A DNA stretch of 64,000 nt from Colocasia esculenta. Its lineage: Eukaryota > Streptophyta > Magnoliopsida > Alismatales > Araceae. Both the position numbers and the translations under genes were made by a program. Below, piece by piece: positions 12,452 to 23,940 of this stretch (positions are counted from its first letter, which is position 1; every line of letters begins with the position of its first letter). The notes beneath the pieces were generated by a model that did no database searches, had not been told where the DNA came from, and worked only from the letters and a program-made list of their open reading frames with translations. The stretch lies in contig CM024758.1 in the NCBI GenBank assembly GCA_014218235.1, positions 106,367,698-106,431,697 of the forward strand, written 5' to 3'.

Positions 12452-13000
12452 CGCTTATCTTAGAAGTAAGCTGACGAAGACAGGTCGGGGAGAGACTCGT
12501 CAATCGAGCAAGGGATCGGCTGGCCGCTCTAACCACGGGTTGGCTGGGACTCCTTGCTCAACGGATCACGTGCGAATGTAAGGGTGGTTTTTCAGGGTAA
12601 GACTACTATATTTATAGATCTCAAAGGTCTGAACCGATCCAACAGTTGGGTTTCTCCTCTTGGTTCAAACGCTAGGATTCTGCCACGTGGTGGGCCCTAA
12701 GTGGCTCACAGGAGATAACGTGGATCCTCATCCGACCCTCTGGCAGAACGAACGATCATGACGCACGAAGCATGAGGCATCGCCTACTGTTGCACATTGC
12801 AGTCAAGGTGTCATGATTTCAAGGCATTTAATACCACAGTCTGCAGTGCAGCCTTCCACCACGGATCAAAGCGACGTTATGTATGGGTCTCTAGGTCCAC
12901 GTGGCGTTACTTTTAGGTCCCATGAGGGGAGACACGTCGATTGCGGGTAGTATTATGACTCTAGCTTCACCTCGGTCGATCGATTTCGATCGACATGAAC

Positions 13001-13760
13001 CTGGGGGGCCATTGACATGACATAAACCTGCCGAGAGGTTTTTTCTCTCTCCTAAGTTAGCCGACGAGCTGGAGGTTAGCCGAGTACTCTTCTTTCGCTA
13101 AGGCCAACGAGGCCAACAATTGTCTTGGCGTCTGACTCTGATGCATTGACCAACCTAAACAAGTTGGCACAGCTTGAGCTGATCGTTGAGGATCTAACTG
13201 ATGGTTGGTACCATCGACTCAGTAACGGTTGAGCACGACATGCTCACGAGAATCCTGGCATAACGACCTACATAACTCCCATGTAATGCCTGTTCATAAT
13301 CAATCACGGATTGTGCGCCCAGTAACGGATGCCATTAAACCCCTAACCTGATTGTAGGGCTAGTTATGGCAACTGACGAGGTGATCATGGGGTCAGTTAT
13401 GGCAGTTAATGAGTTGACGATTTTCGAAAACTGATGCGAAATATTATGGGTTGCCTGTAGTCTCCCTGGGCGACCCTCCTCCTATTTAAGCGGCAACATT
13501 TCACAGACGCATGTACGAACTCTCTCTCTCCCAGAACTAGTGTAAACCACTTTCTCGGTACTGACTTGAGCATCGGAATGTTTGCCCACCGAGACCCTCT
13601 CGGTGGTCTTGCAAGGCAGAGGCTTCGACATCTCGACAATTCCCAGTTCTTGGCTACACCATCTTTCCATGGAATACCTTGGCTTGTAGCCGACCTGCGA
13701 TAGCAACAACAATAGTTTCTATCCAGGATTCCTCTCATCCCCATTCATTACCTCATTCCC
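13001..13760 (+). mobile_element. Polypurine tract and 3' LTR start of Tat-like element (right end not defined)
   Basis: CTGGGGGGCC at 13001-13010 looks like a polypurine tract, followed three bases later by a TG start (TGACATGACA, 13013). About 470 bp downstream a TATA-like box (TATTTAAG, 13483-13490) is followed by a CT-rich leader-like segment, consistent with U3/R of a + oriented LTR. It follows the antisense ORF, the expected order in Tat elements. I could not find the LTR's 3' end. Stretches up to 14150 hold short ORFs without recognisable similarity. Confidence 0.5.
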
Positions 13761-14189
13761 CTTTATCCGTTCATTAGTCATGAACCGCTCGAAGGCTAGA
13801 GTCAAATTGACCCGGCAGGACATCCCCTTTCCCCTATTGAACGAAACCTACAAGTCTAACATGGCCATGGTACCTCTTCATCAAGAAGTTGATCATCTCT
13901 TTTTTTTTATCTTTATTCATCCTAGATTGGAACCATTCATGCTCCATATTCCAGCCATGTTCAAGGTCTTCATGATCATTCTTGCTACTTATTCATTTAC
14001 AATGAGTGTCTTTTTACCTTGATACCCGCTTTTAAGCTCATTCCGCTTCATTCCACTTTATCTCCATTTTATGCCATCTCCACTTCATTATCGCTCCACT
14101 CCATATGGTGGAGTTAAAGTCAATTTTTATGGCATGCATAATTGGCATTGAATTCAGCATTGGCGGCATGCCATATGCACATCAAAATA

Positions 14190-14496
14190 AGGTGTTAAAA
14201 TGGTCCTGATTGCATGTATTTGGGAGACTAAAACAAAACTCTTCAGATAAAACGACAAGGCCAACAATCGCTCAAAGGGGTTAAGCGACATAAACTGTTG
14301 TCGTTTCAAAGATGCTTCAGCAAAAATAAACGACAGTGAAATATGTCGTTTACATATCCATGCGATAATATGAATTGTCGTCCAAATTTGACAGAAAATG
14401 AGCAAAAATAACCCATAAATGTTGACAACAGATGATGCCAATGTCGATTGACATTTGCCCACTAAAACAACAGTAAAGTCTGTCGCATGTGTAGTG
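14190..14496. mobile_element. Terminal region of a CACTA-like transposon
   Basis: The right edge reads TGTGTAGTG (ends 14496), so the complementary strand starts CACTACACA, the CACTA signature. Inside are several subterminal repeats of the AACGACA / TGTCGTT type in both orientations (about 14250-14390), typical of CACTA ends. The matching left end and a transposase were not found, so this is a fragment. Confidence 0.5.
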
Positions 14497-15278
14497 TTGG
14501 CCACAGGACTTTATGTTGTTAAAGAAAATAGACGACAACAACGCTTGCCATCCTGACTGTTAAATAACCAGAACACTAAATTAGCATAAAAATGGAGAGA
14601 AGGCACCATGATAAGCAGTGTGTGTCCCACCGTGATCGTCAGAGAGCTATAGACAGTTGGAGGTATGTCTTTTTCTCCGCGTCTTGCTGGTTCACTCTGT
14701 GCGGTGACTCTAATGACTTGAAAAAAAGAAGATAAAAAAATGGTGATCATCAGGGACTTTTTACCTCTGCCCATAGGAATATGTGATCGTTATTTTTCGC
14801 CTCGATTGCGAGAGAGCTTGGGTTTGCTCACTCCTCCTCCTTCAACCGGCCAGAGGAGGAGGGCTCCACGATGTGCTCTTCAGATTCCTTGTGAAAAGGG
14901 AGAATGAGAAATACCGATCAGACTGGAGATAGTGCAGTAAATGTTAGTATACAAATCATATACATGCAATCGGATGATGCCTTACCAACTGGAGGCCCTT
15001 ACCACTTGGAGACTTGAGAGTGAGAGGGAAGACGGCCAAACACTATGGCCCCTTCCCTCCCTCCATTTTTTTAAAGAGAACCCCTTGAAAATGGGTGGAG
15101 GGGGATACTTACGTGAGTGTGTGCACTAAAGTGGCTAGCATGCAACGAGTAAAATAAAATTAAAATGAGTAGAGAGATGGAGGAAGAAAGTGCATCTTGT
15201 TCAGCAGGTGTAGTGACTGATTGTGATCAGGGCACTTCTCCAGGGCGAGATGCTCCTCTGGGTCCGACGCTGGGGTGT
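14497..15278. other. Unassigned intergenic stretch left of the MULE
   Basis: No gene, repeat or terminus was recognised. Short ORFs here have no family features. Confidence 0.6.
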
Positions 15279-15287
15279 CCGCCCAAA

Positions 15288-15458
15288 GAGTAATACTTGG
15301 TGCACACCGTGGTGTGCACCAAGTGACACATCGGCAAGCACACCCAATGGGTGGTTGCCAAAATGATTAAGACAGGGTGAAGTGGCAATTTTTTTCAGAA
15401 ATGTCTTGTCTCTCACAGTCTCAAGGAAAAAGACAACATTGCCCTCGTCTTCCTTTCC
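15288..15458 (+). repeat. MULE left terminal inverted repeat
   Basis: Matches the reverse complement of 30193-30337 (shared blocks include CAAGTGACACATCGG, GACAGGGTGAAGTGGC and AGAAATGTCTTGTCTC). It has about 24 extra bases near its outer end (about 15293-15318) that together with the following bases form a near-perfect palindrome around GGTGCACACC/GGTGTGCACC. The right repeat lacks them. Confidence 0.88.
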
Positions 15459-16410
15459 CGCCTTTGTCACCGAACTGCCTTCTCCCCCACTCTGCACCTT
15501 CTCCAACGCGAACGCCTTCTCCAGCGCGAAGTCTCTGCCTTCCTTTCTCCTGTGCGGAGGTGAATGAGGAGCGCGCAGACGGACGAGTCTTTCGTTTCTC
15601 ACTTGTGCGGAGGGGAATGACGAACGCATAGATAGGCGAGTCGTTCCACGCAGAAGGGTGAGTCGAACTTGCATAGTCACTCTGCCTCTCTCCCACTCGA
15701 TCGACAACATTATTTTGGTTTAAATCTCTCAGTCACTCCACCTCTCTCCCACAGGCAGCAACGCATTTACTCTGCTCCCTCGTTAGTAGGTCTCACTATT
15801 GGGCGACTGCTTTAATTACTGCTACAGAGCTTATCTCTTTGATTTGAAAAGACAAACACTTATAAGGGCATGGAAGAAGGTAGGTGGATTGATAGCATAG
15901 AGTTAAATATATTTTTTTATGCCTTACATGCAGAAGAAGTAATTTTTTTCCTTGTTTCTGTTGCGATTGAAGTTTTGAAAGTTGTATTTTCATTTTTTAT
16001 TTTTTTCAGCTGCGGTTGAAGTCTTTAAAGTTGTGTTTTTATTTAGATCTATGTCTTAAAGTTGTCTTTAGAGAAGGAGTTATAGGTAGGTGCATTGATA
16101 GCTTAAGAGTTACATGCAGAAGAAGTAAAAATTTTCTTATTTCTGCTGCGGTTGAAGTTTTAAAAGCTGCATTTTCATTTTTTTATGTGTTTCATCTGTG
16201 GTTGAAACTTTAAAGCTGTGTTTTCATTATTTTTTCCTTATTTCAACTACGGTTTCAGTTCTTAAAGTTGCATGTTCATTGTTTTTCCTTGTTAGAGAAG
16301 GGGTTATAGGTGAATGGACAGTATTTATAGGTGCATTTTTTACACTTCTATATGTTATATGTCTTTTCTTCATATACACATTCTTAATCATTTTTTACTC
16401 TGAAATGTAG
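15459..16410 (+). other. MULE 5' subterminal region
   Basis: Upstream of the first recognisable transposase exon. It holds CT-rich and T-rich sequence with a loosely repeated GGTTGAAGTTTTAAAG-type segment (about 15965, 16015, 16150, 16200), probably promoter, leader and first intron. An acceptor (TGTAG) ends at 16410. No start codon can be assigned safely. Confidence 0.45.
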
Positions 16411-17806
16411 GTGATAAAATACTGTCAGAAGGTTTTGAGGTGAACACTCCAGGGAAAACCAACTCTTCTAATGCGAGATCCTACAATAGAGCACAACCAA
16501 GTGAGGGTATGAATTTTGAAAATGCTAAGGATGCCATGACGTTCTACAATACATATGGAAGGAATGTAGGGTTCGGCACATGTGTGATATCTAGTAAATG
16601 GAAGAATGGAAAATATATATTTTGACATTTAGGTTGTTGGAGGAATGGAAAATCAAGAAGGAAGGCTAAAGAAAAGAATCATAGAGACTCCCCAAAGATA
16701 GGTTGCAACGCATCGGTGAAAGTAAAGGTCGACAAAAGTAGTGGGAAACACGTATTCTATGAACTAATACTAGAGCACAACCATGCTTTGAATCCGGGTG
16801 ATGCGAAACATTTTAGATCACATAGAAAAATATGCACTCCACAAAAGAGAGAAATTAAAAACATGAGGTGTTCTGGTGTCACAACTTCGAAGATAGTCTC
16901 CACTATGGCTGCAAGAGTGGGAGGCATGCGTCAGTTACCATTTTCAAAGAAAGACTGTCAAATTTTTTGGATAGGGAGAGGCAATCTCAACTGAAGAAGG
17001 GCGATGTACAGAGAATGATTGAATATTTTCGCCTAATGCAACTTAGAAATCCAATGTTCTTTTATGCATTGGACTTGAATGATGATGATCAATTACGCAA
17101 TATCTTTTGGATTGATGGAAGGTCCCGCATGGCATGCACATACTTTTCAGATGTGATAACTTTTGATACTACGTACTTGACTAACACATATCAGATGTCT
17201 TTTGCACCATTTGTGGGGGTTAATCATCATGGACAATCTATCTTACTTGGTTGTGCACTTCTTTCAAATGAAAAGGTTGAATCATTTGTATGGGTGTTCA
17301 AGGCTTGGCTAGAATCAAATGGTAACCAAGCACCGAAAGCAATAATCACCGATCAAGATAAAGCCATGCAAGTTGCTATAGCCGAGATCTTCCCTAATGC
17401 AAGACATCATTGGTGCCTTTAGCACATAATGAAGAAGATCCCTAAAAAAATTGGACATATTTGTTCTAACTATCTTGATTTCATTGATGAGTTCCATGGA
17501 TGCATATATGATTCGATCACAACCCATGAGTTTGAGGAGAGATGGGACCAAATACTCAAAAACTATGAAGAGTGCAATGATAATGAATGGATGAAGAGTC
17601 TATATGAAAGCAGGCTGAAATGGGCTCCAGTCTTCTTGAAAGATACTTTCTTTGCAGGTAATATTATTTAGTGTCATTCACATGTATTTAGGAGAATGTT
17701 TCCATCTAATTCAATAACATATATTTATTTATATGCAGGAATGTCTTCCTCCCAAAGAAGTGAGAGCATCCATCACTTCTTCGATGGATTTGTTCAATCA
17801 AAAACT

Positions 17807-19560
17807 TGTTGGCCCGGCTAGCTTGGCAGCTCGATAACCTAAAGGGGGGGTGAATAGGTTTTTCTGATTTCTGAAATAGAAACTTAAGACAGAAAATTAT
17901 CACTTGAAAGATTGGTTAGTTTAGTGTGATAAAGAGTAGCAGTGCGGAAGCAAATAAACAATCACACAAATGAGACAAGGAATTTATCCTGGTTTGGCTC
18001 TTCCCACATGGAAGTCCTACGTCCAGTCCCCAAGCAACCTCTTGGGATTTCACTAACCAAGGGTACAGTCCCCCTCAAGGACACTACAACACCCAGCACC
18101 CCAGCTGGTCTTCTTCTCTTTCCCGGGCAAGAAGGCAGCCCACTTCTTTTACAGGCTCAGAAGCAAACCTCCTGGTACAAACCCCAGTGTGGTTCTGCTA
18201 GACACAAACCCCTAGCTAGGTTCTATATTGTATACAGTCCTACAGCTGAACAGAAATCTTTCTTAGAAAAGAAAGATCAGACTGAGAGCTATTACAAGAT
18301 GAACACTTAAGAGCTAGCTCACAGTCACAAAACTCTCCCCAAAAATTACAATGAGCGCAGAGAGAGAATGAAGAGAGAAAAGAAAGCTTGAAGGCTTGAA
18401 TGCTTCAGATGCTTGAACACTTCTTCTGGGCTCAGGCTCTTTCTCTCTTTTCCTTTGAGTGTATGTGGCGATGAGGTCCCTCACTGGTTGTACACTCCTT
18501 CAAAGATATTCAGGAAGGCTCTCACTTTCTTTCTTCAGCCTTGCTTCATCTTTTATATGAGAGACTTTTGAATAGATCCGTTGAAGAGATCCGTTAGAGC
18601 TCTTCTAGACGTTGCTGATCTTCTATTCATTTGCCTTAATCAGACTCTGGTGGTCTTCGAGGTCTGTAAGCATAGAAGAGAGTGTTAGCATAAAAGAGTG
18701 TTTATAAGATAACAGTGCATGCTACTGTGTTTCTGCTATCATGATAAAAATAGCAGTTCATATCTTTTTCTGACACGACTCTGAGATATGCATGTAGCCT
18801 TTTTGTCAGAAGATATTTGACTTTTCATTTAAGCGCCAAAAACACTTCAGAGCAAATCGATGTTTAAGTTACTTATCAAATCGTTATACTTATAAGACTT
18901 AACAAATCGTTATGAATCTTAACAAATCGATGTGAGAAGCAAATCATTATGGCACTTATCGAATCGTTGTGAGAACCAAATCATTGTATGAAATCGTTAT
19001 GAGAACCAAATCGATATGAGAGCAAATCGTTGTTCTCACTTATGAAATCGTTATGCGAGCAAATCGTTATGAGCCTTAACGAATCGTTATGAGAACCAAA
19101 TCGATATGAGAGCAAATCGTTGTTCTCACTTATGAAATCGTTATGCAAGCAAATCATTATGAGCCTTAACGAATCGTTATGAGAACCAAATCGATATGAG
19201 AGCAAATCGTTGTTCTCACTTATGAAATCGTTATGCGAGCAAATTGTTATGTGCCTTAACGAATCGTTATAGAAGGCAAATCGATGTGAGGGCAAATCGT
19301 TACGCTCACTTATCAAATCGTTGCACGATAAAATCGATGTTTCACTTAACGAATCGTTACACGATCAAATCATTGTGTAACTTATGAAATCATTGTTAGT
19401 GAAATCGATGTGGCACTTTTGAATAGAAATCGATGTATATTGAATGAACATCGATTTAGCATTTTAGTGCGCCTTAAAATAATCATAAATATTGATGAAA
19501 CAATCTAATCATAAATTTTGTTAGCACCAAAATATGAAGATAATAAAGAGTGGTTCAACA
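17807..19560 (-). mobile_element. Solo LTR (copia, SIRE-like) inside the transposase exon
   Basis: 1754 bp bounded by TGTTG and CAACA. Flanks are AAACT (17802-17806) and AAATT (19561-19565), a 5-bp duplication with one change. Deleting it restores the transposase codons for SKT followed by TLGEFIDKY. It shares the G-run plus GTGAATAGG motif near its left end with the copia LTR at 788, so by analogy it is oriented leftward. No internal coding domain. A minus-strand TATA-like box (CATATAAAAG) lies near 18550, with the ATCGAT/AATCGTT repeat array upstream. Confidence 0.9.
18850..19450. repeat. AAATCGTTATGAG / AAATCGATATGAG minisatellite in the solo LTR
   Basis: Short units built on AATCGTT and ATCGAT, organised into a higher-order block of about 110 bp that recurs about three times between 18990 and 19260 and is then looser to 19450. 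It lies upstream of the LTR's predicted promoter. Confidence 0.85.
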
Positions 19561-20867
19561 AAATTACACTAGGAGAATTCATCGATAAGTACAGTGTTGC
19601 ACTTGACAGCAATACGATGCTGAAAATGAAGTAGATGTGAAAACAATGGAAACTGCTCCCTTTCTACGAACTTCATCCCCATCTGAAAAACAGGCTTCTA
19701 GCATATACACGAGGGGCATTTTTAAGAAGCTCCAAGAAGAATTGATGGAGATTGCTTCATGTGTTCCAACAATCATCCATGATGATGACAAGAAGTTGAC
19801 AATGAGAATAAAGTCTTTTGAAAATATTAAAGTGAAACATGTTGACAAGATCATTGCAAAGGAATTCACGATGTCGATTGACCAGACTGAGGACTTAGTT
19901 GCATGTACCTGCAAGTCTTTCGAATTTAGATGTTATTTATGTCGGCATGCGTTGGTGGCACTTCAGTTTGCAGGCATTGCGAGGATACCCGAGAGATATA
20001 TTCTGAAACGATGGACAATTGAGATGCAATATCGACATGCAAACGATGAATATATAATTCAAAATGGTTTGGTTGATTCAACTGCATGTTGCTATAGCAA
20101 TATAATTCATCATCTCATGAAGGTTGTAGAGGTTGGATCTATGTCTGAAGCAATGCATGCTATAGTTGTTCAAGAAATCCCAAATCTTCTGAAGAAGCTG
20201 ATAGATTCATCCCAGTCACAAGCCAGTTCTGAAAATGACATCCCTTCAGGTAGCCATTCTCATGTTGTTAATGATCCACCGCGAGCAAAGACAAAAGGAA
20301 GAGGGAGACAGAAAATAATAGAAAGCTCTATTGAAAAGATGAAAAAGAGCTCTAAATTAAAAAGAAGAGAACCCCGCCTTCTCAGAGGTAGTCATTCACC
20401 AATGCCATGTAACATTTAGTAATTTAATGTCGACATGTAACATTTAGTAATTTTTCATTATTGTATACAATGCCATTTTTAGGTCATATTCCAGCAGAGG
20501 ATACAATGCAGCCACATGTTCAGCCCATGCACCGGGTGTTGGGTATGCCCTAGATGCAGCATGGGCAACATATGTTGAATATCTCGCACACCATCCAACT
20601 AATGTAGTTCATGCCTCAGATGCAGTCGATGCCTTCCCCATAGGTGATGCCTCAGATGCAGCTGATGCCTCCCCCACAGGTGATGCCTCAGATGCAGCCG
20701 ATGCCGCCCCTGCAGGTGATGCCTAAGATGCAGTCGATGCCTCCCTTGCAAGCGATGCCTCAGATGCAATCGATGTCGCCCCTACAGCCATGGCAGTCGG
20801 AGTTCAGTTTCATAGTGGAGGATTGAGTGGTGTACATAGTTGTTAGTTTTTGTGGTATAGAAAAGTA

Positions 20868-21085
20868 ATTTTTTTGTGGACAAGTGGAGGGCATGGAAAA
20901 GGTTGTATATGCTTATATTTGTCTATGAGAAAAGCTTGTATTTTTTGTGGATGAGTGGAGGGTATAGAAAGGGTGGAATATGCTTATATTTGTGTATGAG
21001 AAAAGCTTGTATTTTTGTGGATGAGTGGAGGGTATAGAAAGGGTGGAATATGTTTATATTTGTGTATGAGAAAAGCTTGTATTTT
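20868..21085. repeat. ~70-bp tandem repeat, 3 copies, after the transposase
   Basis: Units contain AAAGCTTGTATTTTT and GTGGAGGGTATAGAAAGG, recurring near 20933, 21005 and 21074. Lies in the 3' flank of the transposase gene, ahead of the large array. Confidence 0.8.
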
Positions 21086-21224
21086 TTGTAAATGTAATTC
21101 CATGGCAAATTCAATATTATGAAAAATCAGATGGCAGCACTCAATGTTATGAAAAATAACATGTTATTATACTCTTATGCGTGCATGTGTTAACTACAAC
21201 TAGCGGGTCTTTTGCACAGCTTTG

Positions 21225-23480
21225 TACAATTTCAGTGTGGCAGTCAGTCTGTTCACCTATATGTAGAACACATTCACCAATAAATACTGCACATTCACCA
21301 ATAAATACCACACATTCACCTATAAATACATTAATTTCACTTATAAATACCATAAACACCAACACTTGCACAGCTCTATACAATTCCAGTGTGGCAGTCA
21401 GTCTGTTCACCTATATGTAGAACACATTCACCAATAAATATTGCACCTTCACTAATAAATAAAACAAATTCACTAATAAATACATATATTTCACCTATAA
21501 ATGCCATAAACATCAACACTTTCACAGATCTGTAGTCTTCCAGTGTGGTTGTCTATTCACATACAAATAGAACACATTCACCAATAAATACCACAAATTC
21601 ACCAATAAATACATACATTTCACCTATAAATGCCATAAACATCAAAAATTGCACAGATCTGTAGTCTTCCAGTGTGGTTGTCTATTCATCTACAAATAGA
21701 ACACATTCACCAATAAACACCACAAATTTACCAATAAATACAAACATTTCACTTATAAAATGCCATAAACATCAACACTTGCACAGATCTGTAGTCTTCC
21801 AGTGTGGTTGTCTATTCACCTACAAATAGAACACATTCACTAATAAATACCACAAATTCACCAATAAATACATACATTTCACCTATAAATACCATAAACA
21901 TCAACACTTGCATAGATCTGTAGTCTTCCAGTGTGGTTGTCTATTCACCTACAAATAGAAGACATTCACCAATAAACACCATAAATTCACCAATAAATAC
22001 AAACATTTTACCTATAAATGTCATAAACATCAACACTTGCACAGATCTGTAGTCTTCCAGTGTGGTTGTCTATTCACCTACAAATAGAACACATTCACCA
22101 ATAAATATCACAAATTCACCAATAAATACATATATTTCACCTATAAATACCATAAACATCAACACTTGCACAGATCTGTAGTCTTCCAGTGTGGTTGTCT
22201 ATTCACCTACAAATAGAACACATTCACCAATAAATACCACAAATTCACCAATAAATACAAACATTTCACCTATAAATGCCATGAACATCAACACTTGCAC
22301 AGATCTGTAGTCTTCCAGTGTGGTTGTCTATTCACCTACAAATAGAACACATTCGCTAATAAATACCACAAATTCACCAATAAATACATATATTTCACCT
22401 ATAAATACCATAAACATCAACACTTGCATAGATCTGTAGTCTTCCAGTGTGGTTGTCTATTCACTTACAAATAGAAGGCATTCACCAATAAACACCATAA
22501 ATTCACCAATAAATACAAACATTTTACCTATAAATGTCATAAACATCAACACTTGCACTGATCTGTAGTCTTCCAGTGTGGTTGTCTATTCACCTACAAA
22601 TAGAACAGATTCACCAATAAATACTGCAAATTCACCAATAAATACATATATTTCACCTATAAATACCATAAACATCAACACTTGCACAGATCTATAGTCT
22701 TCCAGTGTGGTTGTCTATTCACCTACAAATAGAACACATTCACCAATAAATACCACAAATTCACCAATAAATACAAACATTTCACCTATAAATGCCATGA
22801 ACATCAACACTTGCACAGATCTGTAGTCTTCCAGTGTGGTTGTCTATTCACCTACAAATAGAACACATTCACTAATAAATACCACAAATTCACCAATAAA
22901 TACATATATTTCACCTATAAATACCATAAACATCAACACTTGCACAGATTTGTAGTCTTCCAGTGTGGTTGTCTATTCACCTACAAATAGAATACATTCA
23001 CAAATAAATACCACAAATTCACTAATAAATACATACATTTCACCTATAAATGTCATAAATATCAACACTTGCACAGATCTGTAGTCTTCCAGTGTAGTTG
23101 TCTATTCACCTACAAATAGAACACATTCACCGATAAATATCACAAATTCACCAATAAATACGTATATTTCACCTATAAATACCATAAACATCAACACTTG
23201 CACAGATCTGTAGTCTTTCAGTGTGGTTGTCTATTCACTTATAAATAGAACACATTCACTAATAAATACCACAAATTCACCAATAAATACATATATTTCA
23301 CCTATAAATACCATAAACATCAACACTTGCACAGATATGTAGTCTTCCAGTGTGGTTGTCTATTCACCTACAAATAGAACACATTCACCAATAAATACCA
23401 CACATTCACTAATAAATACCACAAACATCAACACTTGCATTAATCTGCACTCTTTCAGTGTGCTTGTCTATTCACTTACA
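21225..23480. repeat. Tandem array 1: ~129-bp monomer, about 17 copies
   Basis: Each unit has a conserved box CAGATCTGTAGTCTTCCAGT (for example 21523, 21652, 21782, 21911, 22040) and several ~18-bp subrepeats of the TTCACCAATAAATAC type. Spacing measured between boxes is 129-130 bp. Copies are similar but not identical. No gene is recognised in it. Confidence 0.92.
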
Positions 23481-23940
23481 TATAAAATATTTATTAGAAG
23501 TCATGTCTGAGTCATATGTGTACACTACCGTGTATGAGTCACAAACATTCGCACGAGTAAGTCTTTCTACTATAGGTCATACGAGTATGTCTATCCCGTA
23601 CAAGTCATACGAGTAAGTCTATGTAGTATATGTTACACTTAGTTGCATGTTAGTAAGAGTATTTATTAGAAGTCATGTCCAAGTCATATGTGTACACTAC
23701 CGTGTACGAGTCACAAACATTCGCACGAGTAAGTCTTTCTACTATAGGTCATACGAGTATGTCTATCCCGTACAAGTCATACGAGTAAGTCTATGTAGTA
23801 TAAGTTACACTTACTTGCATGTTAGTAATTAACCTATTTATTAGAAGTCATTTCCGAGTCATATATGTACACTACCGTGCATGAGTCACAAACATTCGTA
23901 CGAGTAAGTCTTTCTACTATAGGTCATACGAGTATACATA
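23481..23940. repeat. ~173-bp repeat, about 2.6 copies, between the two arrays
   Basis: Units start near 23491, 23663 and 23838 with TTATTAGAAGTCAT, and contain TACGAGTAAGTCTAT-type sequence unrelated to the flanking monomers. The third copy is cut short and runs into array 2. Confidence 0.88.

Larger units (their letters stand above)
16411..20823 (+). pseudogene. FAR1/MuDR-type MULE transposase (mudrA-like), inactivated
   Basis: The FAR1 DNA-binding domain (MNFENAKDAMTFYNTYGRNV to ILEHNHAL; WRKY-GCM1-like zinc fold) spans about 16510-16800. The MULE DDE domain (16950-17657) keeps VITFDTTYL and AIITDQDKAMQ with their Asp residues. An 81-bp GT-AG intron is at 17658-17738. A SWIM zinc finger (CTCKSFEFRCYLCRHAL) lies near 19900-19960, followed by a Lys/Arg-rich tail and, after a probable intron (about 20388-20481), an MPQMQ.MPP repeat. 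Breaks: TGA at 16623, a frameshift in the T-run near 16963, TAG at 17420 in place of the usual Trp (HHWCL-stop-HIMKK), a frameshift near 19615, a TAG in the last exon, and a solo LTR between SKT and TLGEFIDKYSVALD. Confidence 0.88.
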
